In this document: one piece after another, positions 11,008 through 22,332 of the stretch
Numbering within the stretch: position 1 is the stretch's first letter
How the letters are laid out: every line of letters begins with the position of its first letter
DNA from: Bimuria novae-zelandiae CBS 107.79
Taxonomy: Eukaryota; Ascomycota; Dothideomycetes; Pleosporales; Didymosphaeriaceae
Assembly: GCA_010015655.1 (NCBI GenBank)
Contig: ML976665.1
Span: 944,384-1,008,383, forward strand
Length of the DNA stretch: 64,000 nucleotides
Reading direction: 5' to 3'
Position numbers and translations under genes: made by a program
Notes under the pieces: model-generated
What the model was told of the DNA's origin: nothing
The model's database searches: none
The model's input: only the letters and a program-made list of their open reading frames with translations

Positions 11008-11473
11008 ATGCACTTCGCGTCCCTCGCCGTCCTTGGCCTTGCCGCCCTCTCCTCCGCCGCCGCCGTGCCACGTTCCGCCCTCGGTTCCTGGTATGTCAGC
11101 ATCAAGCAGGAATCCGCTGCCATCGGCTGGCGACGGAACCAAGCGACTGCAGTCTACACATCCGACTCGTACCCCGAGGGCATCACGAGCACATGCGTGT
11201 ACGAACTCCTGCCCGGTCGCGATCCCTTGGAGACGCAATCGTGCGACGGCGGGTTCAGCTACATGTACGACGGACAGAGTAAGTGTTTCGAGAAAAGGGA
11301 TGGAACTGGACTTGAGCTAACATATCGTAGCTGTGAGCCTGCAGCAGGTTGTCCAGAAGCCGAGTCCCAACACCACTGTCTTTGGTAGCGCACTGCTGAA
11401 GCTGACGCCAAATGCTATTGGTCGTTCATGGACCGGTAACACAACAGTTGAAGTTACCGCTGCTACTGCATAA
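11008..11473 (+). CDS. Small secreted protein, effector-like
   Basis: Two exons (11008-11278, 11331-11473) with a 52-nt GT-AG intron containing GCTAAC give 137 aa. The N-terminus is a clear signal peptide (MHFASLAVLGLAALSSAAAV). The mature part (~117 aa) starts near PRSALGSWYV and carries two cysteines (STCVYE and QSCDGG), which could form one disulfide, plus possible N-glycosylation sites (PNTTV, GNTTV). I do not recognise the family. Size, secretion signal and position 175 bp from a transposon fit the profile of candidate effectors or cell-wall-associated small secreted proteins, but that role is inference. Start chosen at the signal peptide; an upstream in-frame non-hydrophobic extension is less likely. 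Confidence 0.75.
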
Positions 11474-11765
11474 TTGTAGATTTTCAGAAGCAGAAGATTA
11501 GTGTGATAATCTTATAATGTAATACTTTTCAACTCCATTCGAATGAGAGAATCCTCAGCATTGATCGGTAAGCACTCCAAGCTCCACAAATTGCAAATGT
11601 TATATGCCTTCCTGCGAGATAAACGGGTATAATTGAACAATGCAAAATCAACGACGGAATTCTCTCCCTTATCTCATAATCAATTTATTCACTACGCCGA
11701 AGACGCCTTAACCATTCCCCGTCCTTCCCTATTCCCATGCGTAGCAAAAGAAATGGCTGCGCCTA

Positions 11766-13628
11766 TCAGTCCTCTGGTAGAGTGACAAGGCCCTTGGCCC
11801 ACTCGCCGCCCTTTAGTGGCCTTGAGTATGCTGTAATGTCATCTCCCACGGTTTGCACCAAAACATACAAAGCTGCCCAATCAATGACGGAGGAGTTCTT
11901 TTCGTTCGGGACGGATATTGCAGTACACGTCAGATGGGTACCACTGAGAGCCTTTTCGGGTGCACCCAGCGGTGCGACTGTGAATTGGTCGTTGTTGAGG
12001 TAGGTGTTTTCCGCATTGAACTGAACATTGAAGCCTTTGATGGTTTGATCCTCCATTTGCATGTATAGGTAGTTCGTGTAGCCGAGAGATGTGGTAGGAT
12101 CTACATTCGGGATTGCCAAAGATGAGTTCGTCCAAACATTAAGCGGATGCTTGTCGCTAGAGACTCCTGTGCTGTTTCCATCTTTCCACCAGATCTCGGT
12201 TTCGTTATTGTAATTGACCATCATAGTATAGGTGTTTGACCCTGGGGATATCAGTACAGCTCGTGTGAGAAAGAGTCGATACATACCAGCCCCCCAGCTG
12301 TAACACCCTACACCGGCATGTACATTCTTATTGGTCCAGGGATCGACCTTCACCCAAGCATCCTCGTTGTTGGAGTACCACACGTACTGCTGGAACGTAC
12401 TTGGATCGCTCGCATACCAGAGATTTATACCCTTTGCTTCTTCAAAAGGTACAGTGTTTTCTTCGCCATCAGCTGTGGGTAGCTTCTTGTAATCGGAGTC
12501 GCCATAAAAGTCACCCTTGTAACAAGCCTGCAGACCCACGCTTGGGCTATCTAAAACGTCGAGTTTCATGTCGTTTATTGGTCCATTCTCCCAAAGACCT
12601 GTGTCGTTGGCCAATATACGCTGATGAACCTGGTTGTCTTTTGAGACATAGTAGATGTGAACCTATAATCATGGTTAGATGACACGACCAGATGTAACGA
12701 CATGTGCTTACATATTCGGTTTCGTTGAGTGTGAAAGCTACCGCTGAAATGGCAGTTCCGTTCTTTGCATCTTTGGCCACAGTCTCGCTGCTGGTTCCTC
12801 CTCTCCATTCCTGCTCCTTGGTGTACTGTAGAAACCGGATATCTCCAGTGTAGTGTTGATAGTAGATACTGAACAGACTGTAGCTGCCCTTGTTCCAAGA
12901 TGCTCCTGCCAGCGCGATACCTGAGCCGTTGAAGGCGCCTTTCGTAGAGAAGTACCGCGAGTCTAAAGCGCCACCAATGCAAAGATCCGGTTTGTCTTTG
13001 CAAAACGGATCTGCAATGATCTCTTCACTATAATATATTTAGTATAGTTTTGATGCGAGAACAAAAGCGAATCACTCACGAATTATCCTTCAGTCCTACA
13101 CCCAGCCCTACGCCCAGGCCGACTCCGAGAACTAAGAGTGCAACCAGGACGCAAAGGATGACCCAGAATGATCGCTTTCGCATGCCAAGAATCTTCTTCT
13201 CCTGCGCAGTTGCAGCCACTGCTGCCTCGTTGGCAACAGTATCATGTTTTCCCTTCTCGGCGCCGTATGGTTGCGCAACAGCATACTGTGGTGGAGGTGA
13301 GCCAGGTCCTTGTGGGGGTATGCCGTACTGGTGCGGAGGAGCATAAGGGTCGACGGCTTCAGGTGCAGAGTAGTATGCGTAGGCGTTGGGTGGGTACTTG
13401 TTCTCTTGGTGTTGCCCCGTACTGTGGTACGCCAAATCAGATCATGCTCTATGCGACAAAAAAGACGGAACCGACTCACGCGTTCTCGGTGTGCTCTACA
13501 GGAATCGGCGGTGTGTTATCGATCGTCTCCGAGAAGGCGGGTACTGATCTTTGCGGTGGACTCTGAGGATTGGACATTGGACTGACAGCCTCCATGTGTT
13601 GACCAGACTCGTCGACTTGTTGAACCAT
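11766..13628 (-). CDS. Membrane-anchored fucose-specific-lectin-like protein
   Basis: Five exons (13480-13628, 13080-13421, 12712-13027, 12287-12662, 11766-12241) give 552 aa. Residues 1-130 are a proline- and tyrosine-rich cytosolic tail (PPHQYGIPPQGPGSPPPQYA). Residues ~135-160 are one hydrophobic segment ending in a repeated GVGLGVGLGVGL. The rest is an extracellular region of beta-propeller type, with repeats carrying W and Y residues like fungal fucose lectins (FLQYTKEQEWRGG, INLWYASDPSTFQQYVW). It is probably a type II surface protein binding fucosylated glycans; self, host or partner ligands are unknown. The fourth intron (12242-12286, 45 nt) has no stop and keeps frame, so its retention would add 15 residues. 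Start chosen at MVQQVDESGQ; an in-frame alternative is 17 codons upstream. Confidence 0.75.
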
Positions 13629-15307
13629 CTTGACGACCTTGTCTTGGCTGGGGTTCCAACAACAAGAAAACGAAAGCAACAGGAAGGAAGAAGGTAATGA
13701 TACTAGCGGAGCGAATATTCTCCATCACGGTCGCGCCGCGGTTCCACATACTGCGCCGTTACTGCGGCCCCTAAGAGCACCTACATTTCGGGATTGCGAG
13801 ACCATTCTATCCAATGGATCAATGCCCGGGACTTTCCAGTCTGCAGGCTGTGCTAATTGCAGGGATCGTGCAGAGAAATCTCACCATCCTCAAGTGGCGC
13901 AGTAGCCCGATCCAGGCCCCTGTGCGAATTAACATCTAGTGGCCTAAGGCATGCTATAAATTAGTATGTAGTGCTGACGGACGAACAACGCTTTGTATCA
14001 GAAAGCAAACAAATGCTAGAAAGCGGTAAACCCAGGTCGGACACCTTCATGTTCTCCTTGACACCCATATGCACGCAGCCACCCCGAAGCAATTGAAACC
14101 AATATTTCGTATGTAGCAAGATCGTGGACGAAGCAAGAGCTTGAGGGCTAGATGATCAGTACGGTCCATGCTCTCGCATTTCACATGCAGATTCCTGCAA
14201 AGGCTAGACCGGAGGTTATGTCGGCAATGTCGCGCGAAGAGTACCGAATCTAGTCGTCTTATTCTGGTCCTGGGAGACGCACGACATGAATTCAAAGCAG
14301 CCGCGTGCTGTTCGCAGTCGACGGGTGACCAGGTGGCAGAATCTGTGACTGGTTGTGTCCAATGCGGAGTGTTCATTGCGCAAACAAAGATCCGTGGTGC
14401 TCGCAAGCACAACGGATACGTGCAACTTTCCACAAGAACGAGGGACAGCAAAACGCGCAGATTAGAGCAGATTCGCGCGTACACGTCGCCAAATGACGCT
14501 CCCCGACGACTTAAAGGACGGAAATTGCTAGACGCCTGAAACTCGGCTACGTTCTCGCGGGTCCGTAACTGCATACCTTCCAGAACGAGAGTGTCACAAC
14601 TAAGCGAGTGGTCAGCGTCCACCGCTTGTACATTGAACGAAACAAGGCGTGGCGTGGGACTGCGTGCTCAGTCGTCCGGGAACACACGGCATCAGGAGTA
14701 GTGTTCGGAGCGACTTTCGTCTGATCTCTTGTGGTGAAACAACAGGATTAGAAGTTTCAATCGGGGTATAGTGACAGGTTACGAATGCCGGGTCCGAAAG
14801 GTGGTCAACTTTGAAGGTCTGGATTCACGGTAAAGCGACAATGGGGGAAATCCTTAGTGGCTCGCTTCTTCGGCCAATCAGCGCTAAGTCTGCTACGCGC
14901 TGACAACAGGTACACAAAATGTCGTCCTCCACACGCTCTTCTCCATCGCGACCAGCCTGCAGAACTATCGAATGCATTGGATGCTCTTGTCGCAAATTTC
15001 TCTTAACGTCGAACACGCTAGTGGCGTGCTTCCCTCACTATGTGCGGATGGACAACGGCGGCCCGAAGGCAATCATCGCTAATCTTGGCTCCCCAAGTTG
15101 AGGGACCAGAGCTATGGAATCTCTCCGCAACAACTCAGAGCGATTTTCACTGGGAAAGATTCACAGAGCCCTAGAACCAGCGGCGTGGTAGGTATTAGCA
15201 TTGCCGCTACCCATCGAAGGAGAACCGTGGGATCAAGTTCAGATGGTGTTATCACAATGCGTTAATCTACATAACAGATGTCGATAATCGAGCTACATGC
15301 AGCAAGC
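13629..15307. other. Intergenic, no supportable gene
   Basis: About 1.7 kb. Open frames up to 191 codons occur on opposite strands at 14.05-14.62 kb, but they overlap in antisense, are rich in Cys and Arg without motif, and lack introns or a plausible start, so they are not called. Confidence 0.4.
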
Positions 15308-16216
15308 TCAGCTCAGACCAACATCCAATCGAACCTTCAACAGATCACCATCCTCAATGGCCTGCCGCTTACCAAGAAACTCTTGCATATCCCAGTTGCA
15401 TGAGATGTACCTTCCCTTAAGCCAATCCCTCCTCTCGGCTGTCATCCATACGATACTATCAGCCGCTAGCTCCGGCGTATCGTTAAGCATCGCGTGCAAA
15501 CTATCCGGCATGTCTCTAAACAGATCCGTAACAATACCATCAGGATGGATACCAAACGACAGAATGTCCTTGTCCGCGTACTCTGCGTTCACAGACTCCC
15601 TGAAGCGCAGCAGTGCAAGTTTTCCGCATTCGTACGCTGAGGTTCCCGGATGGAGGGAGTTCGCGGCGATGCTGGGCACGTTGAGGATAGTCTTGAGCGA
15701 GTCCTTCGAATTGAATAAGAGTGGGAGAAAAGCTCGCGTAACAATGTACGGTCTCTTGACGTTGACTTGCCAAGTTCGCCACCAATCGTCCACCTGGCTT
15801 TCATGCAGCGGGTCAGTTTTTTCGAGGTAGCCAGCATTGTTCACAAGGATATCCAGGCGACCAAAGGCTTTTTCGACTTTCTTGGCAGCTTCCTGAACGC
15901 TTTGTTCACTCGTCACGTCCACCTGGAGACGGAGTACCTACGGGGGTTGTTTCCCGGCTGCCTTGGTAGCGCGATCCAACTCAGCTTCTACGTCTGCCAT
16001 GTCGCGGCGCGCAGCGACTGCTATGTGTGAGGCTCCAGCTTTCGCATAGCTAATCGCAGTCGCTCGGCCAATACCCTTGCTAGCCCCGGTGATGAACACA
16101 GCGTGATCTTTCATGTTAAACTGCTCTGGCTTGATATAGTCGTACGTGTCATGATGGGTTGTTTTCGTAAAATCAACGCCGCTGCTTGACAGCTTAAATT
16201 TTGGGTTGGAAGACAT
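15308..16216 (-). pseudogene. Short-chain dehydrogenase/reductase interrupted by one TAG
   Basis: A single-exon SDR of about 302 codons. The Rossmann nucleotide-binding motif TGASKGIG sits near residue 44 of the frame, NNAG in strand 4, and the catalytic Ser / Tyr-x3-Lys triad is visible as NVPSIAANS and SAYECGKLA. It would be an NAD(P)-dependent oxidoreductase of unknown substrate. One in-frame TAG (15938-15940) lies between KQPP and VLRLQVDVTSEQ, exactly where the protein should continue into strand 3. No intron of credible size removes it, and the reading frame is otherwise open to the TGA at 15308. The TAG could derive from CAG by C-to-T change. A divergently oriented hydrolase 515 bp away is also broken, so the pair may be a decaying metabolic unit. 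A sequencing error is the alternative. Confidence 0.8.
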
Positions 16217-16648
16217 GATCTGTGTACGAAACAAATTCGATTTGACAGAATAGGAGTGCAATAGACAACATCTGGAATAAAAAATTATCTCGAATATATG
16301 CATTAATATACAAAAGTTCAGTCCCACTATCTTAAGACAAAGGTGACGCGTTAAAGAGGTTCCACTCTTATCGACAAAGATTGATATTCGCCCAATGAGA
16401 AGATTCGTCGCTGCTTGGTGATGTGGGTCTCTTGGTCGGATGTAACGTTTTCCCGGTATAGAAACCTATGATTACTGAGTGTATACTCAAGAGCTAGAAT
16501 ATGCGCAATGGTGGTCGGAATTGAAGTCGCGACTTAAACAACATTGTATAACCTCCAAAGCTTCCAGTGCTCTAGCGTATCCTACGCCATACCCTTGCCG
16601 CAACAACACCCAAAAATGTAGAAACATCTCACGTGAGCTCACAGTGCT

Positions 16649-16656
16649 ATATATAT
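16649..16656 (+). promoter_or_regulatory. TATA-like box before the hydrolase
   Basis: TATATATA about 80 bp upstream of the start codon at 16731, preceded by CACGTGAG. The promoter looks preserved although the gene is broken. Confidence 0.4.
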
Positions 16657-16730
16657 TTAATTTTTGGACTGTCCTCGTTTCCTCCTTGATCTCTACTTTT
16701 CGCGAAGGTGCGAATTATCTCTCTGTTGCC

Positions 16731-17558
16731 ATGTCCAACCCGGTTTTCGTGCTCTTGCACGGTGCCTGGCATACGGCCCGATCCTGGGATAAACTCGTTT
16801 CGGAACTTACGATATAGTGGGCTACGAATCTATTGCGCTTGCATTGCCCTCCAGCGGATCCAGTCCGCCGACACCCGATTGGTCTGCAGATGTTGAGCTC
16901 ATTCACCGTATTGTCTCGGAGCTAGTTGAGGAAGGACGCGACGTCGTTATAGTTATGCATAGCTTCAGTGGAATGACAGGGGGCACCGCGCTCGATAAAC
17001 TAGACAAGCCCTTGCGCATGGCAAAAATTCTGAGTGGAGGTGTTGTCCGGCTGGTATACATTGTTGCGTTCCTCGTCCTAGAAGGCTTACAGCACTCTCC
17101 TCGTGGGACGCGCGATAACATGGTTCCTGAGATGAAAACAGACTTTTAAGTAAGATGGTCACCCAACTGTACCCATCTCAACCCGCTCTTGCTGACTTGT
17201 CGTTCAGGTTGGCATCATCACCTTCCTGCCCGAGGATGTGAAAGAAATGCTCTATCAGGACATGGACGATCAAACCGTAGCAGAACTGGCAAAGGACCTG
17301 CAACCGCAAAGTTTCGCGGCTTTCTGGAGTACTACGACCCATGCTACTTGGCGGCACATTCCTACGACGTATGTTTTGTGTCTGAAGAACAAGCCGAATA
17401 CGATGATGGCTGCGCAGTATCTAGTCGATTCGACGAAGGCGAGCGGACCGCATAAGATTGATAATTTGATCAAGGTGAATGCTGGACATAGCCCTTTCAT
17501 TAGTAGGCCGGAGTGGACTGCAAATATGCTGATCGATGAGGCAAAAAGAAGTGTATAA
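16731..17558 (+). pseudogene. Alpha/beta hydrolase with a frameshift and a nonsense codon
   Basis: The frame begins MSNPVFVLLHGAWHTARSW, the oxyanion-region start of this hydrolase family. It breaks near 16812-16817: a one-base deletion is needed to reach VGYESIALALPSSG in the next frame. The nucleophile elbow is MHSFSG (G/H-x-S-x-G type) and the catalytic histidine region is NAGHSPFISRPEW near the end. An intron at 17150-17207 (GTAAGA...TTCAG, with GCTGAC) joins to VGIITFLPEDVKE, but the codon just before it is TAA where a sense codon is expected. With two lesions this is probably a pseudogene. It is divergent from the SDR at 15308-16216; the two may once have acted on one substrate, which is inference. 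Confidence 0.78.
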
Positions 17559-18061
17559 TGTGAGCGCACGCTGCGGCAGTGCAGCAGTCATTCATTAGCT
17601 GAAAAGTTTCACCTCACTAAATCTAGCCATTCCTCCATGTTTTCCAAAATGCTTTATTCGAAAGAATGCATGCGGAACAACATAATGTAAGCTTCACTGC
17701 AGTATTGTTAGAGCTAAAGAGCGACACCGGCGTTACCAACCCTTCTTATGACTTACCAATAATACACGTAGACACTCCAGCCTTGCTATTATTCCGCGTT
17801 TTATCAATTCCTCGGGAGATTCGCTCAGTTGCAGCGCCAATTCACACACTGTAGCCTGTTCCCGACTTTCGGGCAGTTCTTTTTCGTATTCCAAATCGGA
17901 CCAAATACTATGCACGTAACACTTAGCACTTCTCTTGGCGGAGCCACTTCAACCGGTAGCTAGTCGACCTATACTTACTGTAGTAGTACCTGATATCACA
18001 GAATAGCTTCCCGAAGATGTTTTCAGCATATCTTCAGTATCAGAGATCCACATTTTCTTAG
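17559..18061. other. Intergenic, no gene seen
   Basis: About 0.5 kb between the broken hydrolase and the small secreted-protein candidate. Short open frames on both strands lack motifs. Confidence 0.4.
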
Positions 18062-18274
18062 CTATCGACAGGAGAATAATGATGAGATGGAAACGGTGGG
18101 GCGTACAATCTCCCCCGGGTTGCACCCGCAGGTTTCCGGCTGGTGTAATTTGCATGACTGATACTTCTCAACGCACACTGATGCGTTCGTTGTGTTAGAT
18201 ACAGCAGCTGCGTTGGTAATAGTAGAAATGGCTGCGATGCCGCAGAGAAGCGCGCGGCGGATGTTAAACGGCAT
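18062..18274 (-). CDS. Possible small cysteine-rich secreted peptide
   Basis: A 70-codon frame starting MPFNIRRALLCGIAAISTIT has a signal-peptide-like N-terminus with a likely cleavage after AAA. It then shows closely spaced cysteines (SVCVEKYQSCKLH, PETCGCNPGE). The C-terminal part after RPTVSIS looks random, so a frameshift or unplaced intron is likely. I do not recognise a family. It may be a real small secreted protein, a remnant, or chance; low confidence. Confidence 0.35.
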   Translation of the reverse strand: MPFNIRRALLCGIAAISTITNAAAVSNTTNASVCVEKYQSCKLHQPETCGCNPGEIVRPTVSISSLFSCR

Positions 18275-19096
18275 TCTAAGCGGGTGATGAGTTGTTAGGT
18301 AGCTCGCGGAGCATTTAATACACATCAGATACAGCAGCACGAACTTGAATGCGGGTACTACTTGCTACGCAATCTAGACATGTGAGACTACCAAGGGCGT
18401 ATCATTGACTAGCGGGGACTAGAATACCATAGGTATCTATAGCCGCGTGTTACTAACTCTACGAAGGTGAATAGAGATCTTATGCGGGCATTTAGAGGAG
18501 AACCAACAGTATAGGAGCGTACATTGCATCCGATAGTAGTTACACAAGCAGTATACAAGTTTCGGCTAGAAGCTTTCATCAGGTGGGAGGAATTTGCACA
18601 AAAGGAAGAAAGATGCTTGGCAATTCGAGCCAAATGACGTGAAGGATGCAGTCACCAGCAACCGCGTTCGCGCGGTTTTGTGTTTAGCAAAGGATAGTTC
18701 CCATACATTCGGAAGAATAAGAACATCACACTATTATTCAAATCTGTGGTATGATATAGGTGCGTCTATAGTGCTCCTTGCTGCTAACGCGGAGCCCATG
18801 CTTTAATACTTGGGCTGATGGCCCGACAAGAGAATTACAGTTTGCCCAGACAAACTCCAATCCAACAAGAGGCCTGCATTGGGTTATACGTCTTTTAGAA
18901 GGCGGTTATATCCGCATATAGATTTTGCACAGCGGTAGAAGCATTTGATTAGGTGTGAACGAAAGTTGCTATTGTGGAATATCACTGAATGCTTCCTGAT
19001 TTGACAGCGCCCTTCTCCCATTATTTAACCATTGCGGTTTAATTTGTGCTTGATGTCACATGTCACATGTTGTTTATTATTGACGTCCAAGAGCAG
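18275..19096. other. Intergenic, no gene seen
   Basis: AT-richer stretch without supportable coding sequence. Short frames on both strands lack motifs. Confidence 0.4.
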
Positions 19097-19761
19097 TTAC
19101 CAAAAGCTAGTGCGACTGATCCTGTTCCAGTTCAACCAGTGTCCCTTGCTACGTCCGTGATAATCCCCTACCACAACAAACACTCCATTCTCCTTGTAGA
19201 AAAGAAACATACATGATTTGCTTCCTTCCATCCCAACATAAAGCAGCTTAGTAACCCAGAAGCTTGCCTCGCTCAGTTGAAGCACGACGGGCGCCAACGC
19301 TTCCAGCAAGAAGCACACATCGTGCTCATCCACGCGCGCTGCAAGTTCAACGCTAATCGCCTTCTATCTCCCCCTTTCCGCCTTCGGTAAAGCGTAATAA
19401 GCGAAGCTCCGTAATGGCTCTACACCCCTCGACACCCGATCTCGTACGCCGGTCAAACTCTCCGGTCCTCTCAGATGATGCGTCGCACTCGCCCACCAAC
19501 GTAACGTGAGCCACACTGTGCCTTCAAAGCGCGGCGCCTGCAGAAGCTGCGTTTCTATCTCTTGTATCTCTTCCCTGATAGCCTGGCCGAGGAGTTCGTA
19601 GTGACACGACAGCGTGCTGGTGGGGATTTCCATGACACAGTGTCCGCCTGTGACACCTGGAGGAACGTCCGGTGTTCCCAACGGGTGTCATCGTGGTAGT
19701 GTGTCACCACGAGCTCTCGGTAGATCATGTCTCTCAATTCTCTTGGTAGAGCGAGTAACAT
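19097..19761 (-). pseudogene. F-box-like gene A, interrupted
   Basis: The frame opens MLLALPRELRDMIYREL, the LPxELRxxIY signature common in large fungal families of F-box-like proteins. The following segment changes frame; a 74-nt intron from the GTGTCA after FLQ to the CAG before AIREEIQEIE would join it, but the donor is poor. The second segment (QEIETQLLQAPRFEGTVW) runs to a TAG at 19364. The same frame then continues open for another 89 codons with protein-like composition (EHDVCFLLEALAPVVLQLSE) to 19097, so the TAG may be a nonsense mutation. Function unknown; F-box-like motifs usually recruit substrates to SCF ubiquitin ligases, but no partner domain is visible. Confidence 0.5.
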
Positions 19762-20980
19762 GACACTAATGCGTCCACACCAGGTTGCGCAATACCGTTG
19801 GAGGGCAATTTCGATTTTTCTAGCATCGCCATGAGAAGTCGCTTTCCACAGTATCTAGAGATTTCTTTCACTTACGATTCAGCAATCTCTAAGGTTGTGC
19901 TGGCAGCGTCAAGTTTGGCTGAAAGGTCCGTCTCCTCTGAATTTTGAAACAGTGTTTTGAAGCGTCGGATGGGCTTCGGATAAATTTCCTCAAGCTCACA
20001 TTTTTTCAAGCTAGCAGCACATAAGCCTCACTCTGGCTCCGAATCCGACCAACCTACTCTAACTGAGCCTTTCTGACCGGTATGTACGCACTGCTAGGGT
20101 CAGGAATTGGCGTGCCCCACTAGGGTACAGCGAGGGCTTACTGTTTTAGAGCCAAGTAGCTGTTTCTACCTGCTTTATCCGTTGCATCGAATTGCGTAAC
20201 GTTGGGCTGGACTTCGATGCGGTACTTCTTCGCTGAATTTTCCATAGCTTCGTTGGTCTAAGAGGTTCGAACACTGAAGTCACATATAATATACGTGATA
20301 TAAACTGCAACCTGGAAACAGGTAGCCTCATCAGACGAGGAGAAAGACACTGTGGCCATGTTCCTGCGCGGATGATCAGGCAGCAACAATTGACCGCTGT
20401 CAACGGTCATGACGGACATTGTGGGCGTTTCAGTAGTCTTAAAATATTTCTTTCGATGAAATTGAACAGCTTTGATGACATTGTTTTAGCAAGAGTATCT
20501 GTGAGAAGCGTCGTGGTTCACGATGCCGTTCTGGCACACTTAATGGGCGGCCTAACCGGATTGGTCACTAGCCCCATCCACCTGAATACCTCTTGGACAT
20601 CCACGAGTGTTCACAACAGACTTCTGACCGTGCTCTCTTGCATCCGTCTTCGATTAGCATCATGGGTGAGGATTTCATGGTTACGGTCCTCCTGGCTGCT
20701 GCCCAGCCACTTGCAGCCACAGTCCTCCATGTCCAGGCAGCCTTTGGCATCATTTGTGGTACAACTCTTGCATTTCCATCATTCCAATTTGACCTAGCGT
20801 TTGTACTCGTCCAGAAAGCGATATGTCAATACATTCCATTGTCTGCAGAAACCATACTCCTTAACCAACGCGGTATCCCCACCTAGCAGTCCCTACCGCA
20901 TCTGGTACCTGTAACCTGAAATGGTTCCGGCCGCCCGCAGTAGAGCATTCGTAACTCAACGCTCATATTGCCAACGACCC
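19762..20980. other. Mostly non-coding; possible cysteine-rich remnant
   Basis: No full gene is supported. On the minus strand at about 20640-20790 a frame reads KCKSCTTNDAKGC and then LDMEDCGCKWLG, a cysteine spacing that looks non-random, but it has no start, no extension and a stop after about 50 codons. It may be a remnant of a gene. The region also contains the upstream sequence of gene A. Confidence 0.35.
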
Positions 20981-22106
20981 CTACCCATCAACAGGCACCA
21001 ACGCCCCCTCGCCATTAAGTGCAAAAACAACATACCTATCCACAAACTCCATCCCCAATCTCGCCTTAATCCTGATGTCGCTTAACCACCCAAACACCCC
21101 CCTGCACCCCCTCAATACCCTCTCCCCATCCTCCCTCCCTATACGATCCCTCGTATGCCTGGAAGGCCTCGTATACTCGATTCCTTTAAGAGCCCATTCC
21201 ACCCTCACACTCAGCACACCTTTCTCTCCCAACGCGCCAGTAGGCAAACTGCGCAGCGGCTCCAGCTTCTTCTTGACATCGTACCAGCGCTGCGCCTTTA
21301 CATGGACGACCACATTGTAGATTTGCCCCACCACGCGGGGCCGTGCATGCAGGGAGTCGAATAGCGCCGCCACTTCGGAAGGTGTTCCATGGATCGGCAC
21401 CGTGCGCAAGATCTCAGCGAAGAACTGCCCTGTAATAATGGGGTTGCAAACTGTGTAGGGAGGCCGGGAGAGATAGGAGCCGGGGTTATTAGCCACCCCA
21501 GGCTTGCTCGGGCTGTATACGTATGCGGCGTGTTCCATCTCAGGCGTGATGGTCATGTACGGGTAGGGATGGGGAGATAAGGGGACACCGGGGCATTGGT
21601 GGTCGCGGGCGCGATCTTGCGGGCCTGTAAGACACACCGGCGGACCCAATCGCAGTCGTAGGCGGCGTCGTCTTCGTCTTTCATATACCCGTAGATCCGA
21701 TCGCGGATCTCTTGCGAGAAGCGCGTGAGCATCATGCCCGTCATGCGCGCACCCCAGATGTGCGCGTAGTGCTGGAGCGAGTCAAGGTAACACCAATTGG
21801 CTGCTTTGTAGGCCAGGAGATGGGACTGAAGCGTAGGGGACATGACCCCCTCTGTGAAGTAGCTCCGGAACCGGTCATCCCATTTAGGGTCGTGTTGGTC
21901 CTGGCTGGTCATGTATGTACAAACTCTTCGAGGTGCTCGCTGTCACGGTCGACCCTGCTGAGCCGTTAGAGCCGTTCTTGCATACTAGGATGGGAGTCTT
22001 ACTGTGCTTCTGCTTCCTTTTGTGGCGCGTGGGTGCTGACGAGGGCGCGATAGCTAGCTTCGACATCGTTCGCTTTTGGAAAGGTGTGTGAGATCGGTTC
22101 GGCCAT
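20981..22106 (-). CDS. F-box-like gene B, probably frameshifted
   Basis: Start at MAEPISHTFPKAND (22106). Exon 1 (22003-22106), a 48-nt intron, a 34-nt exon (21921-21954, VDRDSEHLEEF) and a 71-nt intron (21850-21920) lead in frame to GVMSPTLQSHLLAYKAANW. The F-box-like segment is MTGMMLTRFSQEIRDRIYGY. The frame must then change near 21560-21650 to reach YMTITPEMEHAAYVYSP and the long C-terminal region with RTVPIHGTPSEVAALFDS, ending at 20981. I could not place an intron for this last change, so a frameshift is likely. Gene C shares the layout Y-x-W-x-AH(I/M)-G-(M/L)MLTR before the motif and VIGTPENLRR after it, so B and C are paralogues. Function unknown. Confidence 0.5.
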
Positions 22107-22332
22107 TGTGCTGAATTAAAAAAGGTGCGTGCCGTATTGGACGATGCTGCAGTGCATGGTGTTGAGTGGTGTATCTCTAGCTGGCGTTTGCAGTTAGATA
22201 GTTAATGTTTTGTGTAGAAAGAGGCGGTAAGGGAAAAAGTGATCTTGAGTTCAGAGGTTCGCTCCACCCGCCATGCGCGCCGAACCGCTCCCTAGTGTCG
22301 GTGTCCGAGAATCCAGCCAATAACAGCAGTGC

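Noticed and set aside
14047..14622. 191-codon frame on the minus strand with an overlapping plus-strand frame
   Set aside because: No motif, odd Cys/Arg-rich composition, overlapping antisense frames and no intron or promoter context. Probably chance.
16817..17149. Independent short hydrolase gene starting at 16817
   Set aside because: It lacks an ATG and the N-terminal strand; the missing part lies just upstream in another frame, so a frameshifted gene explains it better.
20255..20285. tRNA-like B-box (GGTTCGAAC)
   Set aside because: No matching A-box, acceptor stem or terminator could be formed around it.
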